Assembly: GCA_016711345.1 (NCBI GenBank)
Contig: JADJTD010000001.1
Location: forward strand, 2,170,001 to 2,234,000
DNA: 64,000 bases
Reading direction: 5' to 3'
DNA from: Chloracidobacterium sp.
Lineage (GTDB): Bacteria > Acidobacteriota > Blastocatellia > Pyrinomonadales > Pyrinomonadaceae
Within the stretch, counting starts at the first letter, position 1. Each line of letters starts with the position of its first letter. The translations under genes and the position numbers were made by a program. This document shows, one piece after another, positions 49,669 to 59,452 of the stretch. Below the pieces are notes generated by a model, which was not told the DNA's origin, did not search any database, and was given only the letters and a program-made list of their open reading frames with translations.

Positions 49669-51666
49669 ATGTTAAGATTTTTCACCCGTCTCGAAAAGAC
49701 ACGCAATTTTGTTCTTTTTCTCTTCGCCATATTGATGGTTGGCAGCCTTGTGTTCTTCTACACGCCGCAGAGCAGCACTAGCTTGGCCAATCTGTCTCAA
49801 AGCACGGATACAGCCGCCTCGGTATCAGGTAATAATATCAGCATTGGCGAGATCGTCCGTCAAAAAGAGAATATGAGCCGTTTCATGCGCGGACAAAGCT
49901 CGCCGACAAAGACCGTTCTCGACGGACTGATCGACGGCCGCATTCGCCGTATCGAGGCGGAGCGTCTGGGGTTAACTGCGTCGGACAAAGAGCTTGCGGA
50001 CGAGATATACAAACAGTACAAGGGTGATGGTGAGGATGCTAAACCGTTTGATAAGGCAGTTTACGAGCAGAATGTGATCGAGATGTACGGCAACATCCAA
50101 AGTTATGAACAGCGTGTTCGCGACGATCTCAGTTCGAAGAAACTCGAAGCTTTTTTGACGTCAGGCGTGACTGTTTCCGAACAGGAAGTGCTTGACGATT
50201 TTCAACGAAGGAACACGAAGTTCGACTTGACATACGTTTCGGTCAGCAGTGCCGACGTTGCCAAGACCATTACGCCTACAGATCAGGAACTCAAAGACTA
50301 TTTCGCGGCGAATAAACAAAGTTACTACATTAGCGTTCCCCAAAAGAAGATCCGCTACGTATTTGTAAACACTTCGAAAATGGGCGAAAAGCTTAAGATC
50401 GAGGATTCGGAATTACAGACGGAATACGAAGGCTTGGCACCGGACAAGAAGATGGCAGGCGTACTGGGGCAGGAGATCGTTCTCCGTATTGCAAAGCCCG
50501 AATTTGACGGCCAAATCCAGGAAAAGGCCAGCGATCTGGTTGCCCGTTTGAAGGAGGGCGGAACAACCGTCACCGAGGAAGCCTTTGCAGAAATGGCAAA
50601 GGGTCATTCGGAGAATCCCGCGACCGCATCGCTCGGCGGCAAACTTCCCGGGCCGGTAAAAGAGAATCCGAACAAAAAGGATGATCCTTACCAGCGGCTC
50701 CTTAGGATGAAGCCCGGCGATATCACAGAACCTATCAGCTACCAGGGCAGATACTTCATCCTGCGTCGCGGCGAAGACGTGCCAAAGTCTTTTGAGGAAG
50801 CCAGAAAGGAACTTGAAGTTTCGTTGCGAAACCGGAAAGCCTATTCGCTGACCGCCGAGCTCGCTCAAAAGGTTGCCGATTCACTGAAAGTGACCAAAGA
50901 CCCGCAAAAGACCGCTCAGGAATTTGCTGGGCAGGCTAATATGAGTGCGACGGACATGGTTCGCGAGACTGGTTACGTTAAGCCCGGCGATGACGTGCCT
51001 AATATCGGAACCTCGCCGCAGTTCGAATCCGGCATCGCAACGCTTGAAAATCCGAACGATGTCGGTGACAAAACCCCGGTCAAAGACGGTTTTGCAATAC
51101 CTATGCTCGTGGACAAGAAAGAACCGCGAGATGCTGAGTTTGACGAGGTAAAGGCCCAGGTCACAGAGACCGTTAAGACCGAAAAGGCCCGAGCTCAGGT
51201 CGAGGAGATCGCAAAACAGATAGCAACCGGTGCGACGAGTGTATCCGCTTTGGATTCCGCCGCAACCGGTAAGGGATTGAAAGCCAAAGACCAGAAAGGC
51301 TTTGTTATCGGCTCACCGATTGGCGAAGGTCCAACGGCCGGCACTAATGAAGCCCTCGAAGATGCTATTTACGCGATGAAAAACGGCGAAGTCACAAAAA
51401 CGCCTCTTAAGGTTGGCGATAATTGGGTCATCGTCGGCGTGGCTAACCGCGAAGACGCGGACAATGCCGAATTCACAAAACAACGCAGCAACTTGATCGA
51501 GCAAATGCAGGCAAGAAAGCGGAGCACAGTTTTTGCCGATTACATGGCGGCCACAAAACACAAGTTTGAGACAGCCGGGTATATCAAGATATACAAGGAT
51601 GCTCTCGATAAGATCGATGCTCCCGACCCGAATGCACCGCCGGCAGCCAACACAGTTAAAAAGTAA
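49669..51666 (+). CDS. SurA/PpiD-like membrane-anchored peptidyl-prolyl isomerase
   Basis: 665 residues. One N-terminal membrane helix (NFVLFLFAILMVGSLVFFY) anchors a large periplasmic part. A SurA-N chaperone domain (about 45-220) is followed by a parvulin-type PPIC domain (about 255-385: EAFAEMAKGHSENP, SLGGKLPG, GDITEPISYQGRYFILRRG) and a second, divergent one (about 460-590). It should help outer-membrane or secreted proteins fold. A strong terminator follows at 51690. Confidence 0.92.
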   Translation: MLRFFTRLEKTRNFVLFLFAILMVGSLVFFYTPQSSTSLANLSQSTDTAASVSGNNISIGEIVRQKENMSRFMRGQSSPTKTVLDGLIDGRIRRIEAERLGLTASDKELADEIYKQYKGDGEDAKPFDKAVYEQNVIEMYGNIQSYEQRVRDDLSSKKLEAFLTSGVTVSEQEVLDDFQRRNTKFDLTYVSVSSADVAKTITPTDQELKDYFAANKQSYYISVPQKKIRYVFVNTSKMGEKLKIEDSELQTEYEGLAPDKKMAGVLGQEIVLRIAKPEFDGQIQEKASDLVARLKEGGTTVTEEAFAEMAKGHSENPATASLGGKLPGPVKENPNKKDDPYQRLLRMKPGDITEPISYQGRYFILRRGEDVPKSFEEARKELEVSLRNRKAYSLTAELAQKVADSLKVTKDPQKTAQEFAGQANMSATDMVRETGYVKPGDDVPNIGTSPQFESGIATLENPNDVGDKTPVKDGFAIPMLVDKKEPRDAEFDEVKAQVTETVKTEKARAQVEEIAKQIATGATSVSALDSAATGKGLKAKDQKGFVIGSPIGEGPTAGTNEALEDAIYAMKNGEVTKTPLKVGDNWVIVGVANREDADNAEFTKQRSNLIEQMQARKRSTVFADYMAATKHKFETAGYIKIYKDALDKIDAPDPNAPPAANTVKK

Positions 51667-51689
51667 CATACGAAAATAAGTTGACTGAG

Positions 51690-51722
51690 AATGGAGAATT
51701 CCGCGGGAATTCTCCATTTTTC
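51690..51722 (+). terminator. Rho-independent terminator after the SurA/PpiD-like gene
   Basis: A perfect 13-bp stem (AATGGAGAATTCC / GGAATTCTCCATT) with loop GCG and a T-rich tail, 24 bases after the stop codon. A longer frame of the next gene starting inside this stem was therefore rejected. Confidence 0.9.
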
Positions 51723-51873
51723 ATTTAATAGGGACTTTCGTGTCAATTTTGTGTTGCGCCGCAATTTTTTCCTTGAAGAAATCAGCATTAACGTATATCC
51801 TTACGGATACCCGACAAGTGTGCGATCTTTGGCAGTTTTAGGCACATCCGACATAAAAGTAAATAGAAAAAGG

Positions 51874-54423
51874 ATGAGGATACGATATTTTTGTGTTTGG
51901 ATCTTGGCTGTTGCTGTAATTATCAGCAGCACAACATTATCCGCACATGGCAAAGATGAATTAAGTCAGGGTCCTGGTTATCAGGTTAGTGAGATATTTG
52001 GTTTTCAGAGTCCGATCACTGCTCTTTTCTCCAATACAACAAATTCTACAACAGCGGTAACGGTATCTTTGCCAAATGTGACCGCACCTCAAGGCTCCGT
52101 TATCGTTGTGCCGATTACCACCGGCGACACGACCGGCCTCGGAGTGATCTCATACGATTTGCAGGTAACATTTAACCCCGCGATAGTGACGCCAGCGACA
52201 ACGGCATTTGATAAGACGGGAACCTTAAGCAGCGGCATGCTGGTACAGGCGAACACAATGTACGCCGGACACCTCATCATAACGGCCTTTCAGGGAACGC
52301 CGCTAGTAGGTGCCGGAACGGTACTGTTTCTAAGGTTCAATGTCATCGGTTCGCCCGGGCTGGCCAGCCCGTTGATTTTTGAAAGCTGGGTCGATCCCGG
52401 CTCAAATCCGCATCCGGGCTTTCGATATAATGAGGGCGATCCTGCTGTGATCGAAGTAAGCGGAAGCGTGACGGTTGCGACACCTACTCCGACCGCAACA
52501 AACACGTCAACGCCGACAAATACGGCAACCGAAACACCCATACCAACAAATACGGCGACCTTTACACCGACAGCAACAAATACGGCTACGAACACACCAA
52601 CATTCACACCGACGTTCGTGCCTACATTTACCCCGACCTTTACTCCTACTTTTACGCCGACAAATACGGCGACAGCCACTTTTACTCCGACACCTACAAA
52701 TACGGCGACATTTACCCCGACACCGACGAATACATCAACTTTTACTCCGACTCCGACAAATACAGCGACCTCAACAGCAACAGCTACTCCTGCGGGAGCT
52801 ATACCGGTGTCGCTGCCGGATGTGAGCGCGTTGTCGGGTTCGCTGATCACGGTACCGATCACTGTCGGCGACTCGACTGGGGAAGGGATAATTTCGTACG
52901 ACTTACAAGTTACCTTCGATCCGGCGGTCGTGCAGCCTGCTTCACCGGCGTTTGACAGGGTCGGAACACTGTCGAGCGGTATGTCCATCGCGACAAATGC
53001 CATATTTCCCGGCCATCTGATCCTTACCGCATTTCAGGCGGCTAACCTGTCGGGTTCTGGAACGCTGCTAAATCTAAGATTTAATGTGGTCGGCTCGCCG
53101 GGACAGGTGACGCCCCTTGTTTTTGAAGATTACATCGATCCGGCTTCGCTTCCGCATGTCGGTTTTATGTTCAATGAAGGCATGCCTGCTGTGAATTTGA
53201 CCAACGGCAGCTTTACCGTCGCCACGCCGACACCAACAGCGACAAGTACCGCAACATTCACCCCGACAAGTACAGCGACGAATACCGCGACTGATACTCC
53301 GACGCCGACAAATACGCCAACAAGCACGGCAACGAATACGCCTACAAACACGGCTACAAACACGCCGACAGACACGGCTACGCCAACAAGTACCGCTACG
53401 GACACTCCGACGGCAACAAATACGGCGACCGCGACACCCACTCCGACGGCTCCGCCTTTCATTAGCGGAACTGTGACTTACGGCAATGCGATAGGCCTGC
53501 CTAACCCGCGTTTTGTGTCGAATGTCTTGCTGACCGCTGCCGGTTCACCTGCGGCCTCGGCTGTGACCGACGCACCGGGGCCGACAGCGGGACGGTATGC
53601 GCTTGATATCTTTGGGTCTGGACCTTATACGGTCACACCTTCGAAAGTAGGTGGGAATAACAATGCCATTAATTCATTTGATGCAGCGAGGGTTTCGGCT
53701 CATGTTACGGCTATCAATGCCCTGACAGGTAATCAGTTGGTTGCGGCTGACGTTAGTGGTAATGGCGTGATCCAGTCGTTCGACGCGGCACAGATTGCAC
53801 GGTTTGTCACCTCATCACCTGGGGCTGGAACGACAGGCACGTGGAGATTTTTTACCGTTCCCAATGTTCCATTTCCGGTTGGAACTACTCCAACTAGCAG
53901 GACTTATCCTGCGATCTCTGGCAGTCTTGTAGGCCAGGATTACACCGCAATATTAATGGGCGAGGTTTCGGGCAACTGGACAAACACCGGAGCGAGGCCT
54001 TTAGGCAGTGGACCGGTGCGAAATGTGGCGGTTTCAGCTCCAGACGTTGTGAGTGAGGTTAGCAAGCAGATCGTGATACCGGTTACGGTTAACGGCGTGG
54101 CGGACAAGGGAGTCGTTTCCTATGAATTCGATCTGCGGTACGATCCGAAAGTGATTCAGCCACTCACTGATGTAGTTGAATTGAGCGGAACGGTTTGCCG
54201 AGGCCTTTCTTTCGCAGCCAATGCACAGGAACCCGGCATCTTGAGGGTTGCAGTTTACGGAGCAATGCCGATAGACAGCAACGGTATTTTGTTGAATTTG
54301 AAATTTACCGCTGTCGGAGAAAGCGGCTCAGTGTCGCCCTTGACGTGGGAACGGATATTGTTCAACGACGGTGAGATGCGAGCGACTTTGCTCAATGGGC
54401 GAGTTAAAATAGGTATAAGATAA
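51874..54423 (+). CDS. Giant secreted protein: three cohesin-like domains, Thr/Pro linkers and a dockerin-like domain
   Basis: 849 residues from the ATG at 51874 (signal peptide MRIRYFCVWILAVAVIISST; AAAAAGG-type ribosome site). Order: cohesin-like 1 (about 62-200), Thr/Pro/Asn linker (203-305), cohesin-like 2 (309-449), second linker (450-527), dockerin-like region (about 590-700, AINSFDAARVSAHV, then ADVSGNGVIQSFDAAQIARF), cohesin-like 3 (719-849). Domains 1 and 2 are close copies (VISYDLQVTFNPA against IISYDLQVTFDPA). The last module closely resembles the C-terminus of the protein at 11522. Extracellular; partner and purpose unknown. Confidence 0.87.
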   Translation: MRIRYFCVWILAVAVIISSTTLSAHGKDELSQGPGYQVSEIFGFQSPITALFSNTTNSTTAVTVSLPNVTAPQGSVIVVPITTGDTTGLGVISYDLQVTFNPAIVTPATTAFDKTGTLSSGMLVQANTMYAGHLIITAFQGTPLVGAGTVLFLRFNVIGSPGLASPLIFESWVDPGSNPHPGFRYNEGDPAVIEVSGSVTVATPTPTATNTSTPTNTATETPIPTNTATFTPTATNTATNTPTFTPTFVPTFTPTFTPTFTPTNTATATFTPTPTNTATFTPTPTNTSTFTPTPTNTATSTATATPAGAIPVSLPDVSALSGSLITVPITVGDSTGEGIISYDLQVTFDPAVVQPASPAFDRVGTLSSGMSIATNAIFPGHLILTAFQAANLSGSGTLLNLRFNVVGSPGQVTPLVFEDYIDPASLPHVGFMFNEGMPAVNLTNGSFTVATPTPTATSTATFTPTSTATNTATDTPTPTNTPTSTATNTPTNTATNTPTDTATPTSTATDTPTATNTATATPTPTAPPFISGTVTYGNAIGLPNPRFVSNVLLTAAGSPAASAVTDAPGPTAGRYALDIFGSGPYTVTPSKVGGNNNAINSFDAARVSAHVTAINALTGNQLVAADVSGNGVIQSFDAAQIARFVTSSPGAGTTGTWRFFTVPNVPFPVGTTPTSRTYPAISGSLVGQDYTAILMGEVSGNWTNTGARPLGSGPVRNVAVSAPDVVSEVSKQIVIPVTVNGVADKGVVSYEFDLRYDPKVIQPLTDVVELSGTVCRGLSFAANAQEPGILRVAVYGAMPIDSNGILLNLKFTAVGESGSVSPLTWERILFNDGEMRATLLNGRVKIGIR

Positions 54424-54433
54424 GCATTCTTTT

Positions 54434-54509
54434 ACGCGGATTGAGCGGATGAGACGGATAAATACGGATTTTTATATCCGGCAATCTGCCTTATCCGCTC
54501 AATCCGCGT
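54434..54509. repeat. 17-bp perfect inverted repeat between convergent genes
   Basis: ACGCGGATTGAGCGGAT (54434-54450) and its complement (54493-54509) around GAGACGGATAAATACGGAT and its partial inverse. It lies between the ends of the cohesin-type gene and livF and could terminate both. Confidence 0.85.
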
Positions 54510-54531
54510 TTAATACTTGGAATAAAAAGAC

Positions 54532-55236
54532 TTACTCGCCGAGGTAGGCTTCTTTGACACGCGGGTCTTGGGCGATTTCTTTTGAGTTGCCCTGCATGAC
54601 GATGCGGCCGGTTTCGAGGACGTAGGCACGGTCTGAATGATGTAGAGCGGCGTTTGCGTTCTGTTCGACGAGAAGGATGGTCGTGCCTTCTGCCTTGATC
54701 TCGTCTATCGCCTCAAAGATCGAGTGAACAACCAGCGGAGCCAATCCCAACGAAGGCTCATCAAGCAACAACAGCCGCGGACGCGACATCAACGCCCTTG
54801 CCATAGCAAGCATCTGCTGCTCACCGCCCGAAAGTGTACCGGCCTTTTGCTGTTCGCGTTCTTTAAGGCGCGTAAACAACGTAAATCCGCGTTCCATATC
54901 ATCGGCGATCCCTTTCTTATCGTTGCGGATATAGGCTCCCATTTCGAGATTCTCGCGAACCGTTAGATTTGCAAAAACACCTCTGCCTTCCGGCGACATC
55001 GCAATGCCCATCGATACAAGCTTATGAGCAGCCACGCCGCTGATCTGTTTGCCTTCGTACATCACGCGGCCTTCCTTAGGATCGAGCAAGCCTGTGATAG
55101 TGCGAAGAGTAGTCGTTTTCCCCGCACCGTTAGCTCCGATCAGCGTCACGACCTCTCCTTGCTCGATGTGCAGATTGATGTCCGTTAGCGCTTCGATAGC
55201 ACCGTAACTGACTGAAACATTTTCTAAAGTAAGCAT
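54532..55236 (-). CDS. livF: Branched-chain amino acid ABC transporter, ATP-binding subunit LivF
   Basis: 234 residues. Walker A GANGAGKTTTLR, signature LSGGEQQMLAMARALM, Walker B LLLLDEPSLGLAP. The LivF character shows in EGRGVFANLTVRENLEMGAY. With LivG it powers uptake through LivH-LivM. Last gene of the liv operon; its first base overlaps the livG stop. Confidence 0.96.
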   Translation of the reverse strand: MLTLENVSVSYGAIEALTDINLHIEQGEVVTLIGANGAGKTTTLRTITGLLDPKEGRVMYEGKQISGVAAHKLVSMGIAMSPEGRGVFANLTVRENLEMGAYIRNDKKGIADDMERGFTLFTRLKEREQQKAGTLSGGEQQMLAMARALMSRPRLLLLDEPSLGLAPLVVHSIFEAIDEIKAEGTTILLVEQNANAALHHSDRAYVLETGRIVMQGNSKEIAQDPRVKEAYLGE

Positions 55237-56009
55237 CAGTCTCCTAAATACGCTTCGATCACTTTCGGATCATTTTTGACGTCCTGCGGCAATCCCAAAG
55301 CGATAGATTTGCCATAATCGACAACCTGAATACGGTCGCACACGCCCATGACGACGCGCATGTTGTGCTCGACGAGGACTATGGTCAAATTGAATTTGTC
55401 GCGGACCTTTTTAATAAGCTCAATAAGGTCTTGCTGTTCCGAAGGATTCATTCCCGCGGCAGGCTCGTCTAATAACAAAAGCTGCGGACGCGTCGCGAGT
55501 GCTCGAACGATCTCCAGGCGTCGCTGATTGCCATACGGCAAACTTGTTCCGCCCTCATCCTTGTATTTTTCGAGATCAAATATCTGCAGCAGTTCTAGAG
55601 CAAAGTCACGGTGTTCCTTCTCGTCTTTGAAATATCGCGGCAGCCGAAATACCGCGTCCATAAGATTCTGTTTTGCGTGGCGGTGACAGCCTGTGATGAC
55701 GTTTTCGAGAACGTTCATGCTAGGAAAGAGGCGAATGTTCTGAAACGTACGCGAAACTCCAAGCCGCGAGATCTGATAAGGTTTCAGGCCGTTGACGCGA
55801 GTTCCGCCAATTCGAATATCACCTGACGTTGGCACATAAACGCCTGTCAGAAGATTAAAGATCGTTGTTTTACCGGCTCCATTCGGCCCGATCAGGCCAT
55901 AGATCTCGCCTTGGCTGACTTCCATAGTCAGCTCGTTCACCGCCGTTAGTCCGCCGAATTTGATCGTTGCTTTGTCCGTCTTGAGAATATAATTTCCGTT
56001 CTCGGCCAT
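55236..56009 (-). CDS. livG: Branched-chain amino acid ABC transporter, ATP-binding subunit LivG
   Basis: 257 residues. Walker A GPNGAGKTTIFNLL, GVSRTFQNIRLFPSMNVLEN typical for LivG, signature region LPYGNQRRLEIVRALA, Walker B LLLLDEPAAGMNPSE. It directly abuts livM. Confidence 0.96.
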   Translation of the reverse strand: MAENGNYILKTDKATIKFGGLTAVNELTMEVSQGEIYGLIGPNGAGKTTIFNLLTGVYVPTSGDIRIGGTRVNGLKPYQISRLGVSRTFQNIRLFPSMNVLENVITGCHRHAKQNLMDAVFRLPRYFKDEKEHRDFALELLQIFDLEKYKDEGGTSLPYGNQRRLEIVRALATRPQLLLLDEPAAGMNPSEQQDLIELIKKVRDKFNLTIVLVEHNMRVVMGVCDRIQVVDYGKSIALGLPQDVKNDPKVIEAYLGD

Positions 56010-57062
56010 TTACGACAAACCTCCCGTCGATTTGTCTGCACGGCGAAAACGTTTTAGAAAACCACCTAGTTCAGAGGTTCCCAAAATGCCTTGCGGCCTG
56101 AGGATCATCGTCATAATCAAGATGAGAGCAAAGATAACGAGCCGCAGATCGGCAAACTTAAACACCGTCGAACCTATCTGAATGTCAGGAAGCTGGCGAA
56201 GAAGTTCGGGCAGCAGAGTCACAATTATCGCTCCGAGGATCGCACCTGTCATCGATCCCATACCGCCGATGACGATCATAATAATGATCTCGAATGATTT
56301 GATGAACTGAAAATCGTTGGTGCTTAGAAACTTGTTGTAATGAGCAAACAGCACGCCCGCAACGCCTGCAAATGCCGAGCCGATAGCGAAGGACGTTACC
56401 TTATAACGCGTCGTGTTGACGCCCATTGCTTCTGCTGCAAGTTCGTCCTCGCGGATAGAGATAAGAGCTCGTCCCATGTCGGACCGGACAATATTACGAA
56501 TAACAACGACCGTAATAAGAGCGAAGATCCCGATCCACAAAAAATTAGCGTAACCCGAAACCTGATAGCCAGTCGCACCGCCGACTGCATCGATATTTAG
56601 AATGACAATGCGGATGATCTCGGCAAAACCGAGCGTTACAATAGCAAGATAATCGCCTTTTAGCCTAAGGCTTGGAATACCGACGATCAAGCCCATTAAA
56701 GCTGCGACGATCGCTCCGATAACTATCGCGATTAACAGAACCAAACTCGACGCAACAGTCTCACCCAGAAATCCAAATGAGCCTTCGATCGCTTTTCCGT
56801 ACGTGACCGTGAAAAATGCGGATGCGTAAGCTCCGACGGCCATAAATCCTGCGTGGCCGATCGAAAACTGGCCGGTAAACCCGTTGATCAGATTGAGCGA
56901 GGTCGCAAGAATAATGTTGATGCCAATGAAAGCAAACAGGCGAGCTTGGTAATCATCAATACCGACACCAAAAAAACCGGTACTGCTCATCATGGCGTTC
57001 AATACATAGAACGCCGCGATGCACACGGCTGCAATTCCGAAAGTTTTGATTGACGAAGTCAT
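56010..57062 (-). CDS. livM: Branched-chain amino acid ABC transporter, permease LivM
   Basis: 350 residues from the ATG at 57062; a longer frame to 57212 would overlap livH by 150 bases. Eight or more membrane helices; the family hallmarks GHAGFMAVGAYASA, GLIVGIPSLRLKGDYLAIVT and MTGAILGAIIVTLLPELLR are clear. It pairs with LivH in the membrane. Confidence 0.94.
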   Translation of the reverse strand: MTSSIKTFGIAAVCIAAFYVLNAMMSSTGFFGVGIDDYQARLFAFIGINIILATSLNLINGFTGQFSIGHAGFMAVGAYASAFFTVTYGKAIEGSFGFLGETVASSLVLLIAIVIGAIVAALMGLIVGIPSLRLKGDYLAIVTLGFAEIIRIVILNIDAVGGATGYQVSGYANFLWIGIFALITVVVIRNIVRSDMGRALISIREDELAAEAMGVNTTRYKVTSFAIGSAFAGVAGVLFAHYNKFLSTNDFQFIKSFEIIIMIVIGGMGSMTGAILGAIIVTLLPELLRQLPDIQIGSTVFKFADLRLVIFALILIMTMILRPQGILGTSELGGFLKRFRRADKSTGGLS

Positions 57063-57063
57063 C

Positions 57064-57981
57064 TTAAACTTTTTCCTGGACGTTCGATCCGAGCAATCCA
57101 GCCGGGCGAACCAAAAGAACGATAATAAGGATCGCAAAAGCCACAGCATCTCGATAGGTGGACGGAATTCCAATTGTGCTTCCGTAGCCGACAACCAAAG
57201 TTTCAGCCGCACCGATCAGCAGTCCGCCAAGAACGGCGCCGGGAATGTTTCCGATACCGCCAAGTACGGCAGCAACGAACGCTTTAAGGCCAGTCATGAT
57301 GCCCATTAGCGGCTCGATCTTCGGGTTGTATTGTGCGGTCAGCACACCGCCGGCCGCTGCCAGTGCAGAGCCCAATGCGAACGTAAACGCAATAACAAAA
57401 TCCGTATTAATGCCCATCAACTTTGCTGAGTTGATGTTAAATGAGACCGCACGCATCGCTTTTCCGATCTTGGTTTTAAAGATGATCCACTGAAGAAGGA
57501 TCATCAACAGTATCGAGACTGCAAAGATCAATATCTGCGAAGTTGAGATCGTTGCGTTGCCAAACAAGGTTATGTTGCTGTTTGGTAAAAGCTGGGGAAA
57601 CGATCGCGGAGTGCCTGAGAAAATAAATACAAATAGGTATTCGATAAGCAGCGACATTCCGATGGCGGTAATGAGCGTCGTCATCTTAGAAAATTTGCGA
57701 ACCGGACGATACGCAAATCTCTCGATCGCCATGCCTATTGCGGCGGCGATCGCCATTGATCCAACGAGCGTCACGACAAACCCAAAGGCTGACGGTTCAG
57801 AGGCAAATCCGAGCGAAGTCGCAAGGATAAAGCCTGCATAGGCTCCGACCATATAAATATCGCCGTGAGCAAAATTTATAAGGCGAAGAATGCCGTAAAC
57901 CATAGTGTACCCCAGCGCGATCAGCGCGTAGATAGAACCGATGGTTAAGCCATTGATCAACTGTTGAACAAAAGTATCCAT
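57064..57981 (-). CDS. livH: Branched-chain amino acid ABC transporter, permease LivH
   Basis: 305 residues from the ATG at 57981 (MDTFVQQLINGLTIGSIYAL). The upstream codons to 58026 are read from an inverted repeat. Hallmarks GYTMVYGILRLINFAHGDIY and GIGNIPGAVLGGLLIGAAE. About eight membrane helices. One base separates it from livM. Confidence 0.94.
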   Translation of the reverse strand: MDTFVQQLINGLTIGSIYALIALGYTMVYGILRLINFAHGDIYMVGAYAGFILATSLGFASEPSAFGFVVTLVGSMAIAAAIGMAIERFAYRPVRKFSKMTTLITAIGMSLLIEYLFVFIFSGTPRSFPQLLPNSNITLFGNATISTSQILIFAVSILLMILLQWIIFKTKIGKAMRAVSFNINSAKLMGINTDFVIAFTFALGSALAAAGGVLTAQYNPKIEPLMGIMTGLKAFVAAVLGGIGNIPGAVLGGLLIGAAETLVVGYGSTIGIPSTYRDAVAFAILIIVLLVRPAGLLGSNVQEKV

Positions 57982-57984
57982 AGA

Positions 57985-58057
57985 GCGAGTTTGGAGTCCT
58001 GAGTCTAGGGTCTGAAGTCGAAACAATCAAACCTAGACTCAAGACTTTGAACTCAAG
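57985..58057. repeat. Inverted repeat between livK and livH
   Basis: GAGTCTAGGGTCTGAAGTC is answered by GACTTTGAACTCAAGACTT and CCTAGACTC around a short AT-rich centre. In the transcript it would fold between the livK stop and livH start and may lower downstream expression relative to the abundant binding protein. Confidence 0.7.
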
Positions 58058-58059
58058 AC

Positions 58060-59292
58060 TTACTTATTAGAATTTGCTGCGGCGGCCGTATTCGTATTTG
58101 AACCCGTGTTGGCTGCCGGAGCCGAGCCTTCCGGCGAGATCGTTTCCTTGAACTTCAATTTACTTGACGCCGGATCGAGTTCCAGAACAACGGCGGGTTT
58201 GACCGCGTTACGTGTTTTGTCGATAGTGATCTTTCCGGTTACGCCGGCAAAATCTTTGGTCGAGTTGATCGCGTCCTTTAATTTTACCGAATCAGTGCCG
58301 CCGGCCCGCTTGATAGCATCTGCCAAAACCTTAGCCGCGTCATATGCAAGAGCCGCAAGTGAATCAGGCTCAACATTGAATTTCGCCTTATACGCTTTTA
58401 CAAAATTCTGAATTTCAGGAGCCGGATTCTCGGCCGAATAGTGGTTCGAGATAAATGTATTCTTCAAAGAATCGCCGCCTAGCTTCCATATCTCAGGTGA
58501 ATCCCAGCCGTCACCGCCCAAAAGCGGCATCGTCATATCCAGCTCGCGGGCTTGTTTAGCGATAATACCGACCTGGCCGTAATAACCCGGGATATAGATA
58601 ACGTCGGGTTTTAGGTTACGGATCTTTGTCAATTGTCCCTTAAAATCAGGATCAGTCTGCGTATAGGCTTCTTTAGCAACAAGTTTTCCGCCGAGTTTTG
58701 TAAACTCTTCTTCAAAAAACTGCGTGAGGCCTTTGCTGTAGTCCGAGTTCACATCGCCAAGGATCGCAGCCGTCTTAGCCTTGAGCGTATTCGCAGCAAA
58801 CTTAGCCATAACCGAGCCTTGGAACGGATCGATAAAACAGACGCGCGAAATATAATCGCCAACTTCGGTGACCTTCGGATTAGTTGACGAAGGCGTGATC
58901 ATCGGTATCTTTGCTTCCTGGGCGACCGGTGCAGCGGCAAGACTGTTTGTCGAGGCAACTTCGCCGAGTACAGCCTGGACCTTGTCCTGACTGATCAGTT
59001 TGGAAACGACGGTCTTAGCCTGTTCCGGCCGGCCTTGATCGTCCTCGATAACCAATTGGATCTTTTTACCGTTTACACCGCCGCCGGCATTGATCTCTTC
59101 AACGGCAAGCTCGATGCCATTTTTTGTCGATTGGCCAAAACTGGATGTCTGTCCAGTAAGATCGCCATAAACGCCGACCTTTATAGTGTCGCCGGTTGTC
59201 GTGGACGTCGATGTATTTGCGCCTTTCTGGACACAGGCAAACGAGCAAAATATCGAAAAAACTAAAGTGATAGTCAAAAGAACTCTGGTCAT
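58060..59292 (-). CDS. livK: Branched-chain amino acid ABC transporter, substrate-binding lipoprotein
   Basis: 410 residues. Lipoprotein signal with cysteine C20 (VFSIFCSFAC), then a Ser/Thr-rich tether and the type I periplasmic binding fold (IKVGVYGDLTGQTSSFGQST; AVLGEVASTNSLAAAPVAQ; DVIYIPGYYGQVGIIAKQA). It captures Leu/Ile/Val or related amino acids and delivers them to LivHM. A low-complexity Ala/Asn/Thr tail closes the protein. First gene of livKHMGF. No clear promoter could be chosen in the 160-base divergent space to the PLP decarboxylase. Confidence 0.95.
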   Translation of the reverse strand: MTRVLLTITLVFSIFCSFACVQKGANTSTSTTTGDTIKVGVYGDLTGQTSSFGQSTKNGIELAVEEINAGGGVNGKKIQLVIEDDQGRPEQAKTVVSKLISQDKVQAVLGEVASTNSLAAAPVAQEAKIPMITPSSTNPKVTEVGDYISRVCFIDPFQGSVMAKFAANTLKAKTAAILGDVNSDYSKGLTQFFEEEFTKLGGKLVAKEAYTQTDPDFKGQLTKIRNLKPDVIYIPGYYGQVGIIAKQARELDMTMPLLGGDGWDSPEIWKLGGDSLKNTFISNHYSAENPAPEIQNFVKAYKAKFNVEPDSLAALAYDAAKVLADAIKRAGGTDSVKLKDAINSTKDFAGVTGKITIDKTRNAVKPAVVLELDPASSKLKFKETISPEGSAPAANTGSNTNTAAAANSNK

Positions 59293-59452
59293 AGATTCCT
59301 CACCGTCTGTTTGAATTGAATAAATTAAGATACCTTACCGGATTTGATACGCGCTTTTCCGGGGAAAGTTTAATTGGCATTATACCCGATTCCGATAGCG
59401 TGTCGAACATCTATCAGCTAAAATCTCATCACGAGAGGTTTTAAAGACAGCT

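Noticed and set aside
51691..51873. 61-residue N-terminal extension of the cohesin-type protein
   Set aside because: It begins inside a perfect terminator stem and would bury the signal peptide.
52290..53003. 237-codon minus-strand ORF rich in VGVKVAVFVGV
   Set aside because: Antisense image of the Thr/Pro linker codons of the cohesin-type gene.
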